Positions 1 to 12,593 of a stretch of 64,000 nucleotides of DNA are shown piece after piece. A program made the position numbers and the translations under genes. Every line of letters starts with the position of its first letter. Position 1 is the first letter of the stretch. The notes under the pieces were generated by a model. It saw only the letters and a list, made by a program, of their open reading frames with translations. It had not been told where the DNA came from and made no database searches. This stretch comes from Vanilla planifolia (Eukaryota; Streptophyta; Magnoliopsida; Asparagales; Orchidaceae): contig CM043865.1 in assembly GCA_023846275.1 (NCBI GenBank), forward strand, positions 9,350,068 through 9,414,067, in the 5' to 3' direction.

Positions 1-2850
1 TTTCAGCAATTTGAATTTTCATGATATTTGCTTTAGCTTAGAGAATAATATTTTTGAAAAAATTGGTATATTATAATATTAGTTATGATTTTTAAGAATA
101 CATTCAAAATACTTTCAAATTACTTTGATATGACTATTTAATATCTTTCTTCTTATTCTTTTTCTATTGTACTTGTTTTATTTTGCCTATTCATGGGCTC
201 CTTTCTCAAATAAAAAAAAATCTCTCTAATATCTTCCATTATATGAGAAGCTTTGATAAGATGGAGACATGGAAGAAGTTGTTGCAAATGAGATCTTTGA
301 TGAACGATGTCGTCAAATAGTAAATACTAGGAGGTTTGATGTTGAACTTTTGAGCTTCTATTGGAGACATCAATGGGTTCTCGATTAAGGTATTGATAGA
401 TAGGGCCAATCCATTGTCAGCTTTTTTGTGATCTCCATTGCTTACATGTTCTTAAGTCCTTAGCAATTGAATGTAAGACAGTTACAAGGTCATTAGTTTG
501 TAAGACCTTGATATTATTATTATTCTCAATTCTTTGAATATGTTGAATATCAATGAGGTCTAGTTCAAGTTGTTCAGAATTAGCTATATATATCTTTTCA
601 AGTGCATGTCCTTAGTCTTGAAAATTCTCAGATCTGGTTTACAATTAAATGATAGTCGTTGTTGATAATGAGTATCTTAGTTCCAAGTTTGAGGGCAACT
701 TTAGGCTTGCCAGTAACTCTTCATACAATTCTTAATTGTTTGTATCCACATAAGCAATCGGAATAGCTTGTTCAACCCCTTGAAAATACTTTTCATACTT
801 TGTTGTGCTCATCTGGTGCTTGTTTCAAAATTTACGAGTGGGGCCCATCAAGAAGAAAATTGGCAAGGCTTGGCTCTAGTTGCTTCTAATGCAAGGACAA
901 GCTTTTTGAGGGAAGCATATCTTGTCTTTATAGCTTTCATCACATACTTGCATGACAAATGAGTTTCTAAACCACGACTTCTACAATTAAAACCAATATC
1001 TGCATCTCTTGAGATAGCCAAATAAGATATAGAAACTCATAGGCATGAGTATTTCCGAAAATTAGAGGTATCAATAAATAGCTCAACATTTGGAAGACTT
1101 CTAGCTTTCTAGCCCATTAGAGCTTCCTTTGACCTACTTGCAACTTGGTCTTATTCTCAAGTTGAGAATAAACCTATTAACGTATCCCACCCTTCTAGGG
1201 CATGTCAATATGGCTTTGACCTCCATAGGATTTAGATCCCTTTTTTCTATTAATGAGGCTTCAATGGATATTTGGAAAGTTGAGAGTTTCTCATAATTCT
1301 TCAACTTTCCTCCTTTTTTGGCCCTAACATCATTTATCCTTGCATTTTGAAAACCAAAAGGCTTAATGTTATGGTAGAAAGTTTGAAGTCAGTAATGAAG
1401 GTACTTTTTCCTAGTTGAATTCCTGGAGTTTTTATTTGGTTATAACCTGCATCTATAAAACCGAGATAGTTTCTTAGCAATTGATTCCAGCAGATCGTTG
1501 ATTCAAGGAAGCATGTACAAGTCAGTGGTGCAAATGTTATTTTGATGTGTGTATTCAATTTACATCGTCCACATCCTGATTGTTTTGTTTCTGCGAGCAC
1601 AACATTATTAAGTTATTGCATAGATTAGATACATTTCGTATGAGGGAGCCTGTTGACTTCCTTCCAAACCCCAAGCCTATTTTTGATGGCCAAGTTGCCT
1701 CCGTATTTCTCATTGAGTAGATGCTCTAATTTTCCTGATCCATATTGAACATATTTGATAGCAACATGCAAAAACATTACTCTATCAATTTTGAAAAGGT
1801 AGCTTCCCATTTGGGTTCATTTAAGTCAAATGAAATATTTACAAGTTTTTTAGGTCGTTTGCATTGAGTTAATAGCAATGATAGAGTTTAAGGATAACTT
1901 CTCAATTTCCATTATATCCTTCTCAATTGTTTGATTAAATGAGGTGAGAGAACCCCTTCTTGTTTGCAACAAAATCCCTTTTATGATTTCTACTGCACCT
2001 GACATTGAGAAGTTCATGGAGTGATGCATGGTGGAGGCAATAGCTCTAAATTTGTTTAAGCTTCCTCTCCCAAGCACTAAATATTACTTCTATGTAATTC
2101 TATGATGAAAAATTTGATCGTGTGAATTGCATTTTGATCATTGTCCCTTGCATGAAAGGAATAGTAATTGCGCTTTCAAAGCCAAATTCTGGCATAAAAA
2201 TCCAATTGGACCCTGGACAAGAAGCAGGATCTTAGGAGAGGTTCATTTTCTAAAAGGCGTTGAATAAAATAACGTTAGTTTAGCAATCCAAATCTATGAG
2301 GACCTTTCTTGCAATTATGGCCGAGATCACGATAGCTTCATCAAATGAGAGGTGGAATGTTCTCAGCTGAGAAGTAATTGGATTTCGACTTTTTGGGCTT
2401 CGAGGAAGGCTCTTTGATTGAGAATAATCAGACCATATTCAAGCTTAATTTACCAAGGTCAAGGGTTTGTACAGGAGATGTTGACAATGTTAGTTGGTTT
2501 CTCTCCTTTGTCATCTTTAGTTGGCCCACTTTTTGGACGTATATCAAACTACAATGCACTTGTACTATCTTTAGATGCAATTAGATTTTTTATCGCCTTG
2601 GTCTGTTGATAAATTTCTTCAATTGCCAAAATTGCTCAAAGTCATTGTCGCAGTCATGTTATATGTAATACTAGATAAAATTTCTTTTAGATTGATGGAT
2701 TTGCATGCAATTGGTGTTGTCTCATAATATCTTTTATCCTTCATGGTGCTAAAAACTGACTCTTGGCCGAATTGACTGAATTTGACATCAGAGGAAGTTG
2801 AATTTCGTCTTCTTGCGATTGGATTCAACATGTGTATTTCAAAGATTCCT
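1..2850 (-). mobile_element. Decayed Ty3/gypsy retrotransposon, Tat-like
   Basis: Minus-strand pol remnants appear in the normal order. A retropepsin-like stretch lies at about 2375-2050: FDEAIVISAIIARK, then VLIDLD where an intact protease has a D-S/G-x catalytic site, then NVILFNAFKKM in broken form. The protease-RT linker with LGRGSLNKFRAIASTMHHS lies near 2075-1980. A reverse transcriptase piece at about 1460-1334 reads FIDAGYNQIK and then STFITDF. An RNase H piece at about 700-480 resembles the INNDYHLIVNQI / KDMHL segment of Tat and Ogre elements. Stops and frameshifts occur throughout. Integrase would lie off the left edge, and gag should lie above 2375 but is not recognisable. No LTRs were found, so both limits are approximate. 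It sits directly upstream of a GT14 last exon, so it probably lies in an intron of that gene. Confidence 0.75.
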
Positions 2851-2972
2851 CAGTCCAAAAATGAGAAGGATGTTGCAAAAAGAGTGTATGCATGTCAATT
2901 GGGGGGAAAAAATGGGAATGACTGAAGATCAAGAAACTCAACTTTTATAATAAATGAGTAGTATAGGGTTAC

Positions 2973-2994
2973 GTGCTTCTCTCTCTCTCTCTTT
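2973..2994. repeat. (CT)n microsatellite and pyrimidine tract
   Basis: A short CT run ends in TTTTCAG. It lies about 430 bp upstream of the GT14 exon acceptor and may mark the edge of the retrotransposon insertion. Confidence 0.7.
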
Positions 2995-3425
2995 TCAGTA
3001 CATCCATGATAGCCCATCCTCTTGGGGAATTAAGTGCAATTTGACTGAAAATTGTAGTAGCACATTTTTGTGAATTTCTACGTAGCAAGTTGAAGTTTGC
3101 ATCTTCAATCCAGGTTCTAAGCTGTTATTGAACTTATGTTGATGAATTTCTTGTGTACTATTCCTCATCTTTCAAAACATTTTTGCCATGTTTGTCCGTG
3201 CTTGTTCTTGCTTGTTTCCTAAAGGCTACTTTGCTCCCACGAAACCATCATAAAATTATCGTCCAGCACTTCTCTGCATTGCAATTGACAAGTTAACATT
3301 CACAAGTTGGGATAATAAAAATTATTTTATATGTATGCTTTTAGATTGGGATCTGTTCTGTATGCATGTTCCAGTAAATCTTTCATCTGCATATCTTTCA
3401 CCAAACTTGTTCTTTCTTAATGCAG

Positions 3426-3940
3426 GATCATCCTGGGTAATCTTAAGCTGGTCTTTCCTTGAATATTGTATCTTGGGTTGGGACAATCTTCCTCGAACAT
3501 TGTTGATGTACTATACAAATTTTCTAACTTCCAATGAAGGCTACTTCCACACTGTTATTTGTAACTCCATGGACTTCCAGAACAGCACAGTCAACCACGA
3601 CCTACGATTCACAATGTGGGATAACCAGCCTCGCCAAAGCCCCTTGAACCTGACATTGGAGCATTTTAGCCAGTTGCTGGAGAGTGGAGCTCCTTTTGCC
3701 CGAACCTTTACTGAGACCTCGGCTGTCTTGGATCGAATTGACAAAGAACTTCTCAACAAGTCCAAGAGCAGATTCTGTCCTGGTGGTTGGTGCTTGGGGA
3801 GCTCAATGCCTGGAGAGGATCCTTGTGCTAATTTTGGCAAACCGCATGTTATAAAACCAAGTGCAGGTTCGCGGAGGCTCGAGAGGTTTCTTTTGAATCT
3901 CTTGAATGCTGAAAACTTTAGACCAAGGCAGTGTTCGTAG
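3426..3940 (+). CDS. Last exon of a GT14 glycosyltransferase (GlcAT14-like), partial
   Basis: This exon encodes about 170 C-terminal residues of a plant core-2/I-branching-type enzyme (CAZy family GT14). Members include Golgi beta-glucuronosyltransferases acting on arabinogalactan-protein glycans. The exon follows a TGCAG acceptor at 3421-3425 and begins with two bases of a split codon. Family landmarks are GSSWVILSWSFLEYC, GWDNLPRTLLMYYTNF, EGYFHTVICNS, NHDLRF, the PFART motif and PGGWCLGSS; the stop is TAG at 3938-3940. The frame is open and well conserved, so the exon looks functional. The N-terminal membrane anchor and first catalytic half (earlier exons) were not found in 1-3425, which is occupied by a gypsy remnant. 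They are either off the left edge, with the transposon inside the last intron, or lost, making this a gene fragment. Substrate specificity cannot be read from this part. Confidence 0.88.
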
Positions 3941-4299
3941 TGTATAAGCTGAGCATGGAAGAGAGTACATCAATGCAAGTTTCTCAGCAACTCTTTTACC
4001 CTGCTTTGTATATATATTTATGATAACCAAGAAATGGTTGGAATTAAGTTGCTATTTGGGAGCCCACCTGGAGTTGGGGTTTGAGTTCCCTCTCCCCTGG
4101 GAAACATGGTTGAGCTTCGGCTGGTAATGATTAGGTTTATTTCTCGAGTTCTTTGATATGATATATTGCAATCTCAAAATATACATTTCATTTCATCTGT
4201 GCTTTGTTGGAAACCTAACATTTGTTTCATGTGTTAAATGGTGTAGTTGATTGAAATCTTTTCTTCAAAATTGTGACTAACTCTATTGAGTTCTTTAAT

Positions 4300-5100
4300 A
4301 TTAAAAAGAAGTGTAAAAATGTTAAAGAGTCATCAGGTTTATAGTGATATACAGGTGAAGTTTCTTAGTTATATATATATATATAATTGAATTAAGGGTG
4401 AAATTTGAGTCAACTATGATTTCTTGTTGTTAATAGAGGTAAGTTTTTTCATTATCATCGTACTTTTTCTATCTTTTGTTTGAACCACTTTTTATTGCAA
4501 TCTAACAAAGGTTTAGAAAAATGTTTTGTTAATCATTTGATTATCCTCTTTAGGGTTAGTATCTCACCTTTTTATTGAAGATTTTATTTAATTATTTGTT
4601 TTAAAAAGAAGGGTAAAAAGTTTAAGTCATTAGGTCTATAGCGATGCATAGGTAAATTTTCTTAGTAATTTATATACATGCATATAATAATAATTGAATT
4701 AAGGGCATGTTTGATAGACAAAATAGTTGTATCAAATTGACTCAAGTTATTTTGTTCTTATGATCGTCCAAGATGTCATGGAGTACTCGTTCAATTGAAT
4801 GAAGTTAGATTTTTTTTTTATTATTTTGGTTTTTTAAACGCTTAATGTATTTAGGTATTGTCATGTGTAGTATGCCTAAGATTTGTCACCTACTAAATGG
4901 TGCGTAATTTGAGTCAATTACAATTTCTTGTTGTTAATAGAAGTGAGTTTCGCCATTGTCATCTTACCTTCTCCATTCTCTTTGAATCACTTTTTATTAT
5001 AATATAACAAAGGTTTAGAAAATGTTTTATTAATAATTTGATTATTCTCTTCAAGTTTAGTGTATCATTTTTTTTATTAAGGATGTTTATTTATTTGTCT
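4300..5100. repeat. Tandem duplication, about 300-500 bp period
   Basis: Two diverged copies lie head to tail. The segment starting near 4308 (gtaaaaatgttaaagagtca) recurs near 4609. The segment starting near 4405 (tttgagtcaactatgatttc, then aacaaaggtttagaaaa) recurs near 4908. Offsets of about 301 and 503 bp show that roughly 200 bp at 4700-4905 is present only in the second copy. No coding content was seen. Confidence 0.8.
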
Positions 5101-8100
5101 TTGTTAGTTGAAGATAAAATCAACATGTTGAGTGAATTATATCAAATTTTTTGTCATTTTCAGTAGGACTTCGAGGATAGAAGAAATGTGCAAGTTAAAA
5201 AGTTAAATTAAAAGAGTAAATTGAAAAAAATTATTAGAGCATTCACTTATGAAGTAAATGCTTGCATTGTATTAATTTATCTTGCTTGGTGGATGATTCA
5301 ATAGAGAATTTGACATGTAGATTACATTCTTTATCGATGGTTGATTGTATTCCTCTCATCAATATTTTCAGACAATATTAATGCTTAGTTCTCTCATAAT
5401 ATATATTGTCTCATACTTTTGCACATCTATTAAGGTAGATTAGAACTTCTTGTAAAATAGGAATTTGAAGAGGCATTTGCACTTAGAATAATGTTTGTCT
5501 CCTCAAGTTTTATGGGTGATTGGGGATTAAAAGATTGGGAAACAAAGAAAGTTCTTATTATTAAGCTTGGGGCAAATTATGTTAACAAGGAATATTACTT
5601 GATGTTTAATTGCTTTATAATAAAAATATTACTATTGGATTATTCTCTTCTCCAATAAGCATTGTGACACAAGTTCAAAAATTAATTAATTTGGTGACAT
5701 AATTGTCTTCAAGAATATGATATCATCATTTCAGATTGAGAGGGAATATGATTCTAAGGACATATGGATTGATGTTATGCTAATGTGTAGATGGTCTATC
5801 ACGTTGAATATGGATGTCAGTACTCTCTTATATGTTTGGGATTTTTTTGACAACAATGAGAACTAAAGCTCCAATTGTTGTTGGACCTCTTTGGAGAGGT
5901 GCTTAGTATTAGAATTATGGATATGCCCATGCTTATTACTCCTCACACAATATCATCATTTTACAGTCCACTAAAAGCACAAAGATCCTCATTTTGGATG
6001 CTCATAAAACCTTGTTTGCTAGTTCTCCTGGTTGAGTAATGTAGTGTTTAAAGACTTATAACTCGACCAAGATTCTTGGTTCATCCATGGAATATTTGTA
6101 ATGACATTCTTTTTAACCCATTGGCTAGCTAGATATGGGAGGTTTAACATCTTTTATGGCCTACCCATGCATATGTGGCATTTTGAAGTACGTTGAGTGT
6201 ATGTTATGCAAATACAAATGCTCTCTTTCAATGTACTAGTAAGTTATTAACTATTATATTTCCTTCTATCTTAATTATTCTTGGTGAATGTTTAAACTTC
6301 TTAGTTTCTTAAATTTTTGTGACTAGACTTGTTGTATGGCTTGTTTCTTATTGTGGCATCGTAATACATATGGAAGGTTCAAGATGCTAGTATGATATCT
6401 TCCTCAAGCATGATTGTTGGCCATATTCTATCACTAGGTCTTGAGGTCAGGACTTATTTGGAGAACTAAAAAACCTTTAATATGTATGATAAAAGTTATT
6501 CATATTACTCCCTCCAAACTAGGTCAAACTAAGTTTAGATTGATTTGTGAGTCAAAATAAAATTTGTCTAGTAGTGGTGTTGTAATGAGGGATCATTGGG
6601 ATAATCTACTGGGCATTATGGGAAGATGCTCTTTGTGTTTTCTATTTTTGTGTAGAATAATGTCTTGTCTTGAAGACAATATAACTAGCTATGTCTTTGG
6701 ATAGCAAAGAGACATCTAACTTAATGCAGTCTTTAACTGTTGAAGTCACTCACAATAGTTATGTATTCATTTGTTGTTATGCGTCTCACCTCTTCTCCAA
6801 TAAAATTCTTTTGTATTACCCCTACTTGAAGTTGAATTAAGATATTTGTGCTACCTACAATGGCTTAAGTTTTTTTTTGAGAGAAAACCTCTTATTTGTA
6901 GTTCAGATTATTCTATAATCCTTAGTTTTTGGTTCATTAATAAGATGACATTTTAGTTTTGTGACTTAGAAATCAAGATTTTAAAGATGGAATCAACTGT
7001 TTATGTTGTGGTTTATAATAAGTTTCTCAAACAACACTTGCAATCCCAATATTATGAAAGTTCAATATAAAATTAATTTTAAGCATGACACTATGTATTG
7101 AAGCAAGATATGCTTTTATTTTGTTCTAGTCCTCCACAAGTAAATTCACAGTAAGACAATTTGATAGTAATAATAAGCATAATGGGTTTGGGTAGTTTCC
7201 ACTATTTTTTTTTTTAGCTTCCTCTATGGTTAAACAAAAACAACACAAAAAATCAAGAAATTAATATTATAAGAAAGATTTGAAGCATCATAGTGAAATC
7301 AAGCCAAATTTATCTGAGAAGATAACCCATATCTTATTATAAAAGAGCAAGAAAATGTTATACTCATGGGACTCAGTTGGAGGTGGAGAAGGAAGAAGTC
7401 TCATGGTCATTACAAACTCAAAATTGGGTAAACTTTGGCTTCAAAACCAATACTAACTAAAGCTATAACTACAATCTTATATTACAAAGCAACTCATTGC
7501 TCCATATTCCTTTTCATAAGGTTACAAATGATACATGACTTAGAAGACACCTTCTTGAACTAAGAAAATGAGGTTTTGCTAAAGAACTTAGTTAAGAGAA
7601 TTTGCTAAAGACACACTCCTTTATATGGATTATACAATATGGTTAAGAGCAATTATCAAGCAATACAGATGTTTAGAAAAAATAACTTAAATATACATGA
7701 ACTACAATTATGATCCAAGATGTCACAATTACAAAAAAAGAAAAGTTTAATATGCAACCATATAGATGTTTAAAAATATAGTTTTTTTGTGAATTAGTCA
7801 CACCACGAAGTAGTTGGTTCTTGGCTCCAAAATTAATAAATTTAGCTTTCAATCTTCATTTATTTTAGATGCTATAGTTTTTACTTCAACTAACCCAAGT
7901 TGTTATAGTATACCTTAAAATTTAACTAAAATAACATTAAGCTCAATAAAGATTAGTAATATTTTAACTTGATTTTATAATCATCACATCAAATGATACA
8001 ATATGTTATAAGGGTAAGAATACCTCATAGATATATCATTTAAGTTTCTATATAAATTAACAAAGGTTTTGATAATGTTTTAAGAATTGATTTGAGTCAA

Positions 8101-8604
8101 TACATAGATGATTCATGAGAGTTTGTTCTCATCTATATAAGAATGTATTATACATTAGATTAAATATATGATCTGCGTAGTAGAGTCAATTCATTGAGTT
8201 AATTTATCAAGTGATGAATATTTGTTATATTTTGGACAATATATAATATATTATATTATTTTAGAGATACAATCCATTTAATTGGTAGAGTATTTAATAT
8301 TACTAAATATACCATATGATTAAGTCAAACATACAATAAGTTAGATAAAGTATACAAACTACTAAAGAAAGTAGAGGTACTTGATAGGCAAAGCATGCCA
8401 TAATATCTAAAAGAAATCATTGCTAATGATAGATAACAATAAAATTTAGAAGTACCATACAGCATGGTGTACTTGATAGATATTATGGTATACATATTTT
8501 GAGAAAACTATATCGTATATAGAGAACAATAAATAGTATGTTAATAGGCCAAAAGTGAGTATTAATGAAAATACTTTTACAAATTTTAAGATAAATAAAA
8601 TAAG

Positions 8605-8607
<3 letters not shown>
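5101..8607. other. Gene-free AT-rich intergenic stretch
   Basis: No exon, RNA gene or structurally clear transposon was recognised. Plus-strand fragments around 6060-6240 (GLPMHMWHFEV in one frame, NPLAS-like residues in another) faintly recall the DUF4283-type ORF1 of plant LINEs, but frames switch and no other LINE domain follows. The whole block is probably old transposon debris. Confidence 0.5.

Positions 8608-8685
<78 letters not shown>
8608..8685. repeat. (AT)n microsatellite, about 78 bp
   Basis: An uninterrupted alternating AT run lies in intergenic DNA between the GT14 exon and XBAT31. Confidence 0.98.
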
Positions 8686-8687
<2 letters not shown>

Positions 8688-10210
8688 AAAGAATATTTAG
8701 TAATTTACATGCATATATGATATTATAGTTGATCCAAAAAATAAAGAGATTAGATAAGAAACCTTTATCTCAAATTTTAGTACATAAATATGTCAATGTG
8801 GTGTAAATATAATGCACCATAATTATGTGAAATGATTGGGGTCATGATACCTTTTTGTTTAGTTGGATGCTAACTAAGATCATAAGATTATTAGTTATTG
8901 GATTTAAAAGATAATGATTTGAAGAAAAATGAAGACTTATAAAATATAAAACATAAAAAATAGAAAATAAAAATAAATAAATAACAAAATGTATGTTCAC
9001 ATTTTTTGTAACTTATTATGATTATTGTTTTTTTGAAATTACTTATATCATGATTTATTCTCTTATGGTTAAAATATAATTTCATATTGAGATATTATAT
9101 TATAATATTTTTTATATTTTATTAACTTATATTGTTTGTTTTTTAATCATTTTAAAATCTTATTAGTATTTATATTGTAAGTAAAAATAAAGACTTTGAG
9201 ATTATAGAAGAGAATTTTGTTCCTTAGAGTGATAAATAGAGTTTTGTGAGTGAGTTTTATGTAGTTTTGTTTAGAAGATTAATTATTATATATTCAATTT
9301 AGTACATCTCATTTTAAAGTTTTTTATATAATATTATAGTTAAAATATTTTGTTTATATTTAGATTTATATATAAATATTTTATTGTGGTTGCTCTAATA
9401 AATGGATTTTGTGTTTGTTTTATCATTATGTCTTATTCATAGAAAATTTATGAGTCGTCACATATTATTTTATTTATTTATTACAAATATCTATTTAATG
9501 TACTTCCAAATATTAGATGATATTTTTTTTAGAAATGAGATATTGTCTATTAAGATGAATCTTCTTTATCGAAAAATATGTTAGGAGACAAGTTTACATT
9601 AAAAATTATGTCCAATTAATTTTTTTTTTAAATATCATATGATTATTCATATAGATGTCATTCGTTTTACAAATTTTACAAATAAAATCTTGACAAATTT
9701 TGATTTTTTATAAGATAGAAAATTTCGATGTCGAATAGAGTTAAGAAAACTAGATAAAGCTGGCTTTCTACAAAACAAAATTGATTAATTCACAAATGTG
9801 TCATTGGTTTTCTTAAGTCTTTATTATTTGATCCATTATGATTGGAAATGAGTTGTCTTTTCACCGAATGCCACATTCTTCCTTCAATCTTATTAGATTG
9901 TGCCACTTCTACATTTTGTCCTTTAACATGACTATTTATTCTTAAAAATATGATTATAAAAAAATTTTACAAAAAAGATTAATAAAAGTAAAAAAATACT
10001 TCTTTCTTGAAAGATTATTATGAAATTATTTTTTAAATAATAAAAGAAATAAATTATTAATTATCATTGAGAATCGTACACATAAAAAGCATATGCCGGC
10101 TGCTTAAATGGTATGCATTATTTTAGATTATTATTCGATAGAGCTACGCCGTGAACATAATAAAAGAGAAGATAATCCTGGCAGCGATTAAGACGGAGTT
10201 TAAAATAATC
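8686..10210. other. Gene-free, extremely AT-rich upstream region of XBAT31
   Basis: Only short chance reading frames of low complexity are present. Nothing recognisable lies here apart from whatever distal promoter XBAT31 uses. Confidence 0.6.
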
Positions 10211-10240
10211 CATTCTCTCTCTCTCTCTGTCTCTCTCTCT
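10211..10240. repeat. (CT)n tract upstream of XBAT31
   Basis: A CT run with one G interruption lies about 440 bp upstream of the XBAT31 start codon. Pyrimidine tracts of this kind are common near plant transcription starts, but a regulatory role here is inference. Confidence 0.75.
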
Positions 10241-10675
10241 AATAACAATACAAAACTAGCCTTTGATGAGTTAATGAAAAGAAAAAAAAACAAAAATCCT
10301 CAATAAAAAAAAATGAAGAGCTCATATTTAACCTACAGAAACAACTCTCCAAGTTTGATCGTTGACTAAAAGTAGCTTTCAGACTATTATAATATTATGA
10401 ATGTCAAATTAATCGAAATGTTTTTTCATTTATTTTCTAATGCAATTTCTCCATAATTCAAGCAGCTGCAAAGTTCAAAACTTGACGGGAATGAAGAATC
10501 TCTATGCAGATGGAAAATTAGGCAGTAAGTTCTATCAATCGTCTCGCTGCTCGTCGAATCCTCGACAAAGGTGAATTCACTATCCCTGTCGGCGAGAGGT
10601 GCAATCCAGAACTTATCCTGCGCTGTTGGGACAGAGGGCAACCAGAGGCCGATAAAAAGGCATCAGCCGGCGGAG

Positions 10676-12061
10676 ATGGGGCAGGCACTGAGCTGCGGAC
10701 AGTCGAGCATGGACCGTGGTTTCTCTGCCGCCGTGCAGTCGGGAGAGCTCACGGTAGTGGAATTAATCCTCCAGGCAGATCCCGGAGTTATACGGAAGGC
10801 CACTTTCTTCGATCGGCTGTCTCCCTACCATATCGCCGCTGCATATGGCCACGAAGAGGTGTCTCTTCTCACCCTTCGCCTATTCTAATGGCGTCCTTGT
10901 TTCCTTCTTCGTTTTATCAAATTATGGGCTTTTGACATCGCTTTTAGATGCTGTCGATGCTTTTGGATCAATGGTATATACCCGATGTCCTCACCCGGCA
11001 CAAGGAGACTCCTCTGATGCTAGCCGCGATGCAAGGGAAGGTCGCTTGCGTGGAGAAACTCCTCCAGGCCGGAGCAAACGTGAGCTTTGTTCGTTATTTT
11101 CCACTATTGTGGTTCAAAGCTGTTTATGATTATTGATCGATTGATGAGCTTGCTTGTACCACTGTTTGCGTTCAGATCTTAAAGTTTGAATCACGCCATG
11201 CAAGGACTTGCTTGCATTACGCCGCCTGTTATGGTCATTCCGATTGTTTGCAAGCAATTCTCCAAGCAGCTTACTTGGAGCCAATTTCGGCATCTTGGTG
11301 AGTAATAAATCGGGATTTCATCCTTCTGCGCCATGGCTTCTCAAAAGTTGGTACCTCCTTGCAGGGGATTCGCCCGTTTTATTAACATGAGGGATGCGAA
11401 GGGTTTAACGGCACTGCATCTCGCAGCGAAGCAGGGTAAGCTGGCTTGCCTACGTTTACTATTGGACAAGGGAGCTCTTGTCGGTTCTTCCAACAGCGAC
11501 GATGGGTAACTTAAAAAAAAAGCTCTTCTTCCTTTGGAAAACCCATCTCTTGTTTCATGAACTCGAACGAACGATTTATTCCCGCAGTTTCTTTGGAAGC
11601 ACACCGCTTCACTTGGCAGCTCAAGGAGGTAGCGTGGATTGCGTCCGAGAATTGCTCGCCAGGGGAGCTGACCGCAATCAGATGGATTCGGATGGGTAAA
11701 TCTCTAGGTCGATCGGACACATAAAAAATGCCGATTATTAAAACAGCAGGATTTTATTTCTTCGCAGGAGAACACCTTACGTGATTGCGTTGAAGCGAAA
11801 TCATGTATGCGCTGCCTTGCTGAACCCATCTGCTGCACAGCCTTTAGTGTGGCCTTCTCCAATAAAGTTCATCTCTGAGCTAAAACCAGACGCCAAGCTT
11901 CTCTTGGAAACAGCTCTTCTCGAGGCCAACAGGAAAAGGGAAAAGAAGATCTTCAAAGGGACACCTTACGAATTGCCATCTCCAATTAGTTTAGAAGACA
12001 GTGCAGAGATTGATAAATCCGTGGTATGGCTTAAAACCTGAAGGCCAAATAAAATTCTTGG

Positions 12062-12093
<32 letters not shown>

Positions 12094-12489
12094 GAACTTG
12101 GTCCTGTTGAATGTTGACTGCAGGGTAACAGCATGGAGCTGTGTTGCATCTGTTTTGAGAGAGCTTGCACGATTGAGGTGCGGGAATGTGGGCATCAAAT
12201 GTGCGCTTACTGTGTGTTGGGGTTGTGTTGTCACAACAAATCAGCTCATGAAACTGTTGCGTCACCTGTCTGCCCGTTCTGCAGAAGCAACATTGCTCGG
12301 TTGGTGGCAGTAAATACGAAGGCAAATGATGAGGACATGGAGAACTCAATGGAGCAGGGGAGCAAAACAAATTCTGGAAGATTATGTGAAGGGAGCAGCC
12401 ATTTTAGAGGCCATTCGACGGCCATTAGTTCCTTTATAAAGATGGGATCAGCTCGCATTGCCCATAACAGTGATTTGCTCCAACCATAA
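10676..12489 (+). CDS. XBAT31: Ankyrin-repeat RING-type E3 ubiquitin ligase, XBAT31-like
   Basis: Seven exons join in phase to 436 codons including stop (435 aa): 10676-10858, 10948-11079, 11176-11297, 11365-11505, 11588-11695, 11768-12023 and 12124-12489. All introns are GT-AG and only 67-100 bp. The ATG opens MGQALSCG, matching the start of XB3/XBAT31 proteins. Glycine 2 with serine 6 fits an N-myristoylation signal, so membrane attachment is plausible. Ankyrin repeats fill roughly residues 10-230 (for example TPLMLAAMQGKVACVEKLL, TALHLAAKQGKLACLRLLL and TPLHLAAQGGSVDCVRELL). A C-terminal RING-HC has C321-x2-C324, C336-x-H338, C341, C344, and C364-x2-C367 as the last zinc pair. The family transfers ubiquitin from an E2; Arabidopsis XBAT31 and its relatives are linked to light, temperature and stress signalling. 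Upstream in-frame codons lack a better ATG. Intron 6 holds a poly-T run of about 24. Confidence 0.95.
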
Positions 12490-12587
12490 TCTACTCTACA
12501 GCCGCTGTTTTGCATTGATCGCCTAGACTGCAAACATTGAAGCAAGAAATTTCTGATATAATGTTGCGTGATTTGATGTCGAACGAT

Positions 12588-12593
12588 AATAAA
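12588..12593 (+). terminator. Candidate poly(A) signal for XBAT31
   Basis: AATAAA lies about 100 bp after the XBAT31 stop codon, a usual position for a plant near-upstream element. Transcript ends are not known. Confidence 0.4.

Noticed and set aside
4040-4100. tRNA-derived SINE, from a B-box-like ggtttgagttccc word
   Set aside because: No matching A box at proper spacing and no tRNA fold; similar A-box-like words near 45930 and 46600 also stand alone.
6050-6240. LINE ORF1 (DUF4283-like) fragment
   Set aside because: Resemblance is limited to about a dozen residues across shifting frames with no second domain nearby; mentioned only as a possibility.
12031-12234. Lysine-run frames on the minus strand over XBAT31 intron 6 and exon 7
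   Set aside because: The lysines come from the intron poly-T tract and the rest is antisense to the RING exon.
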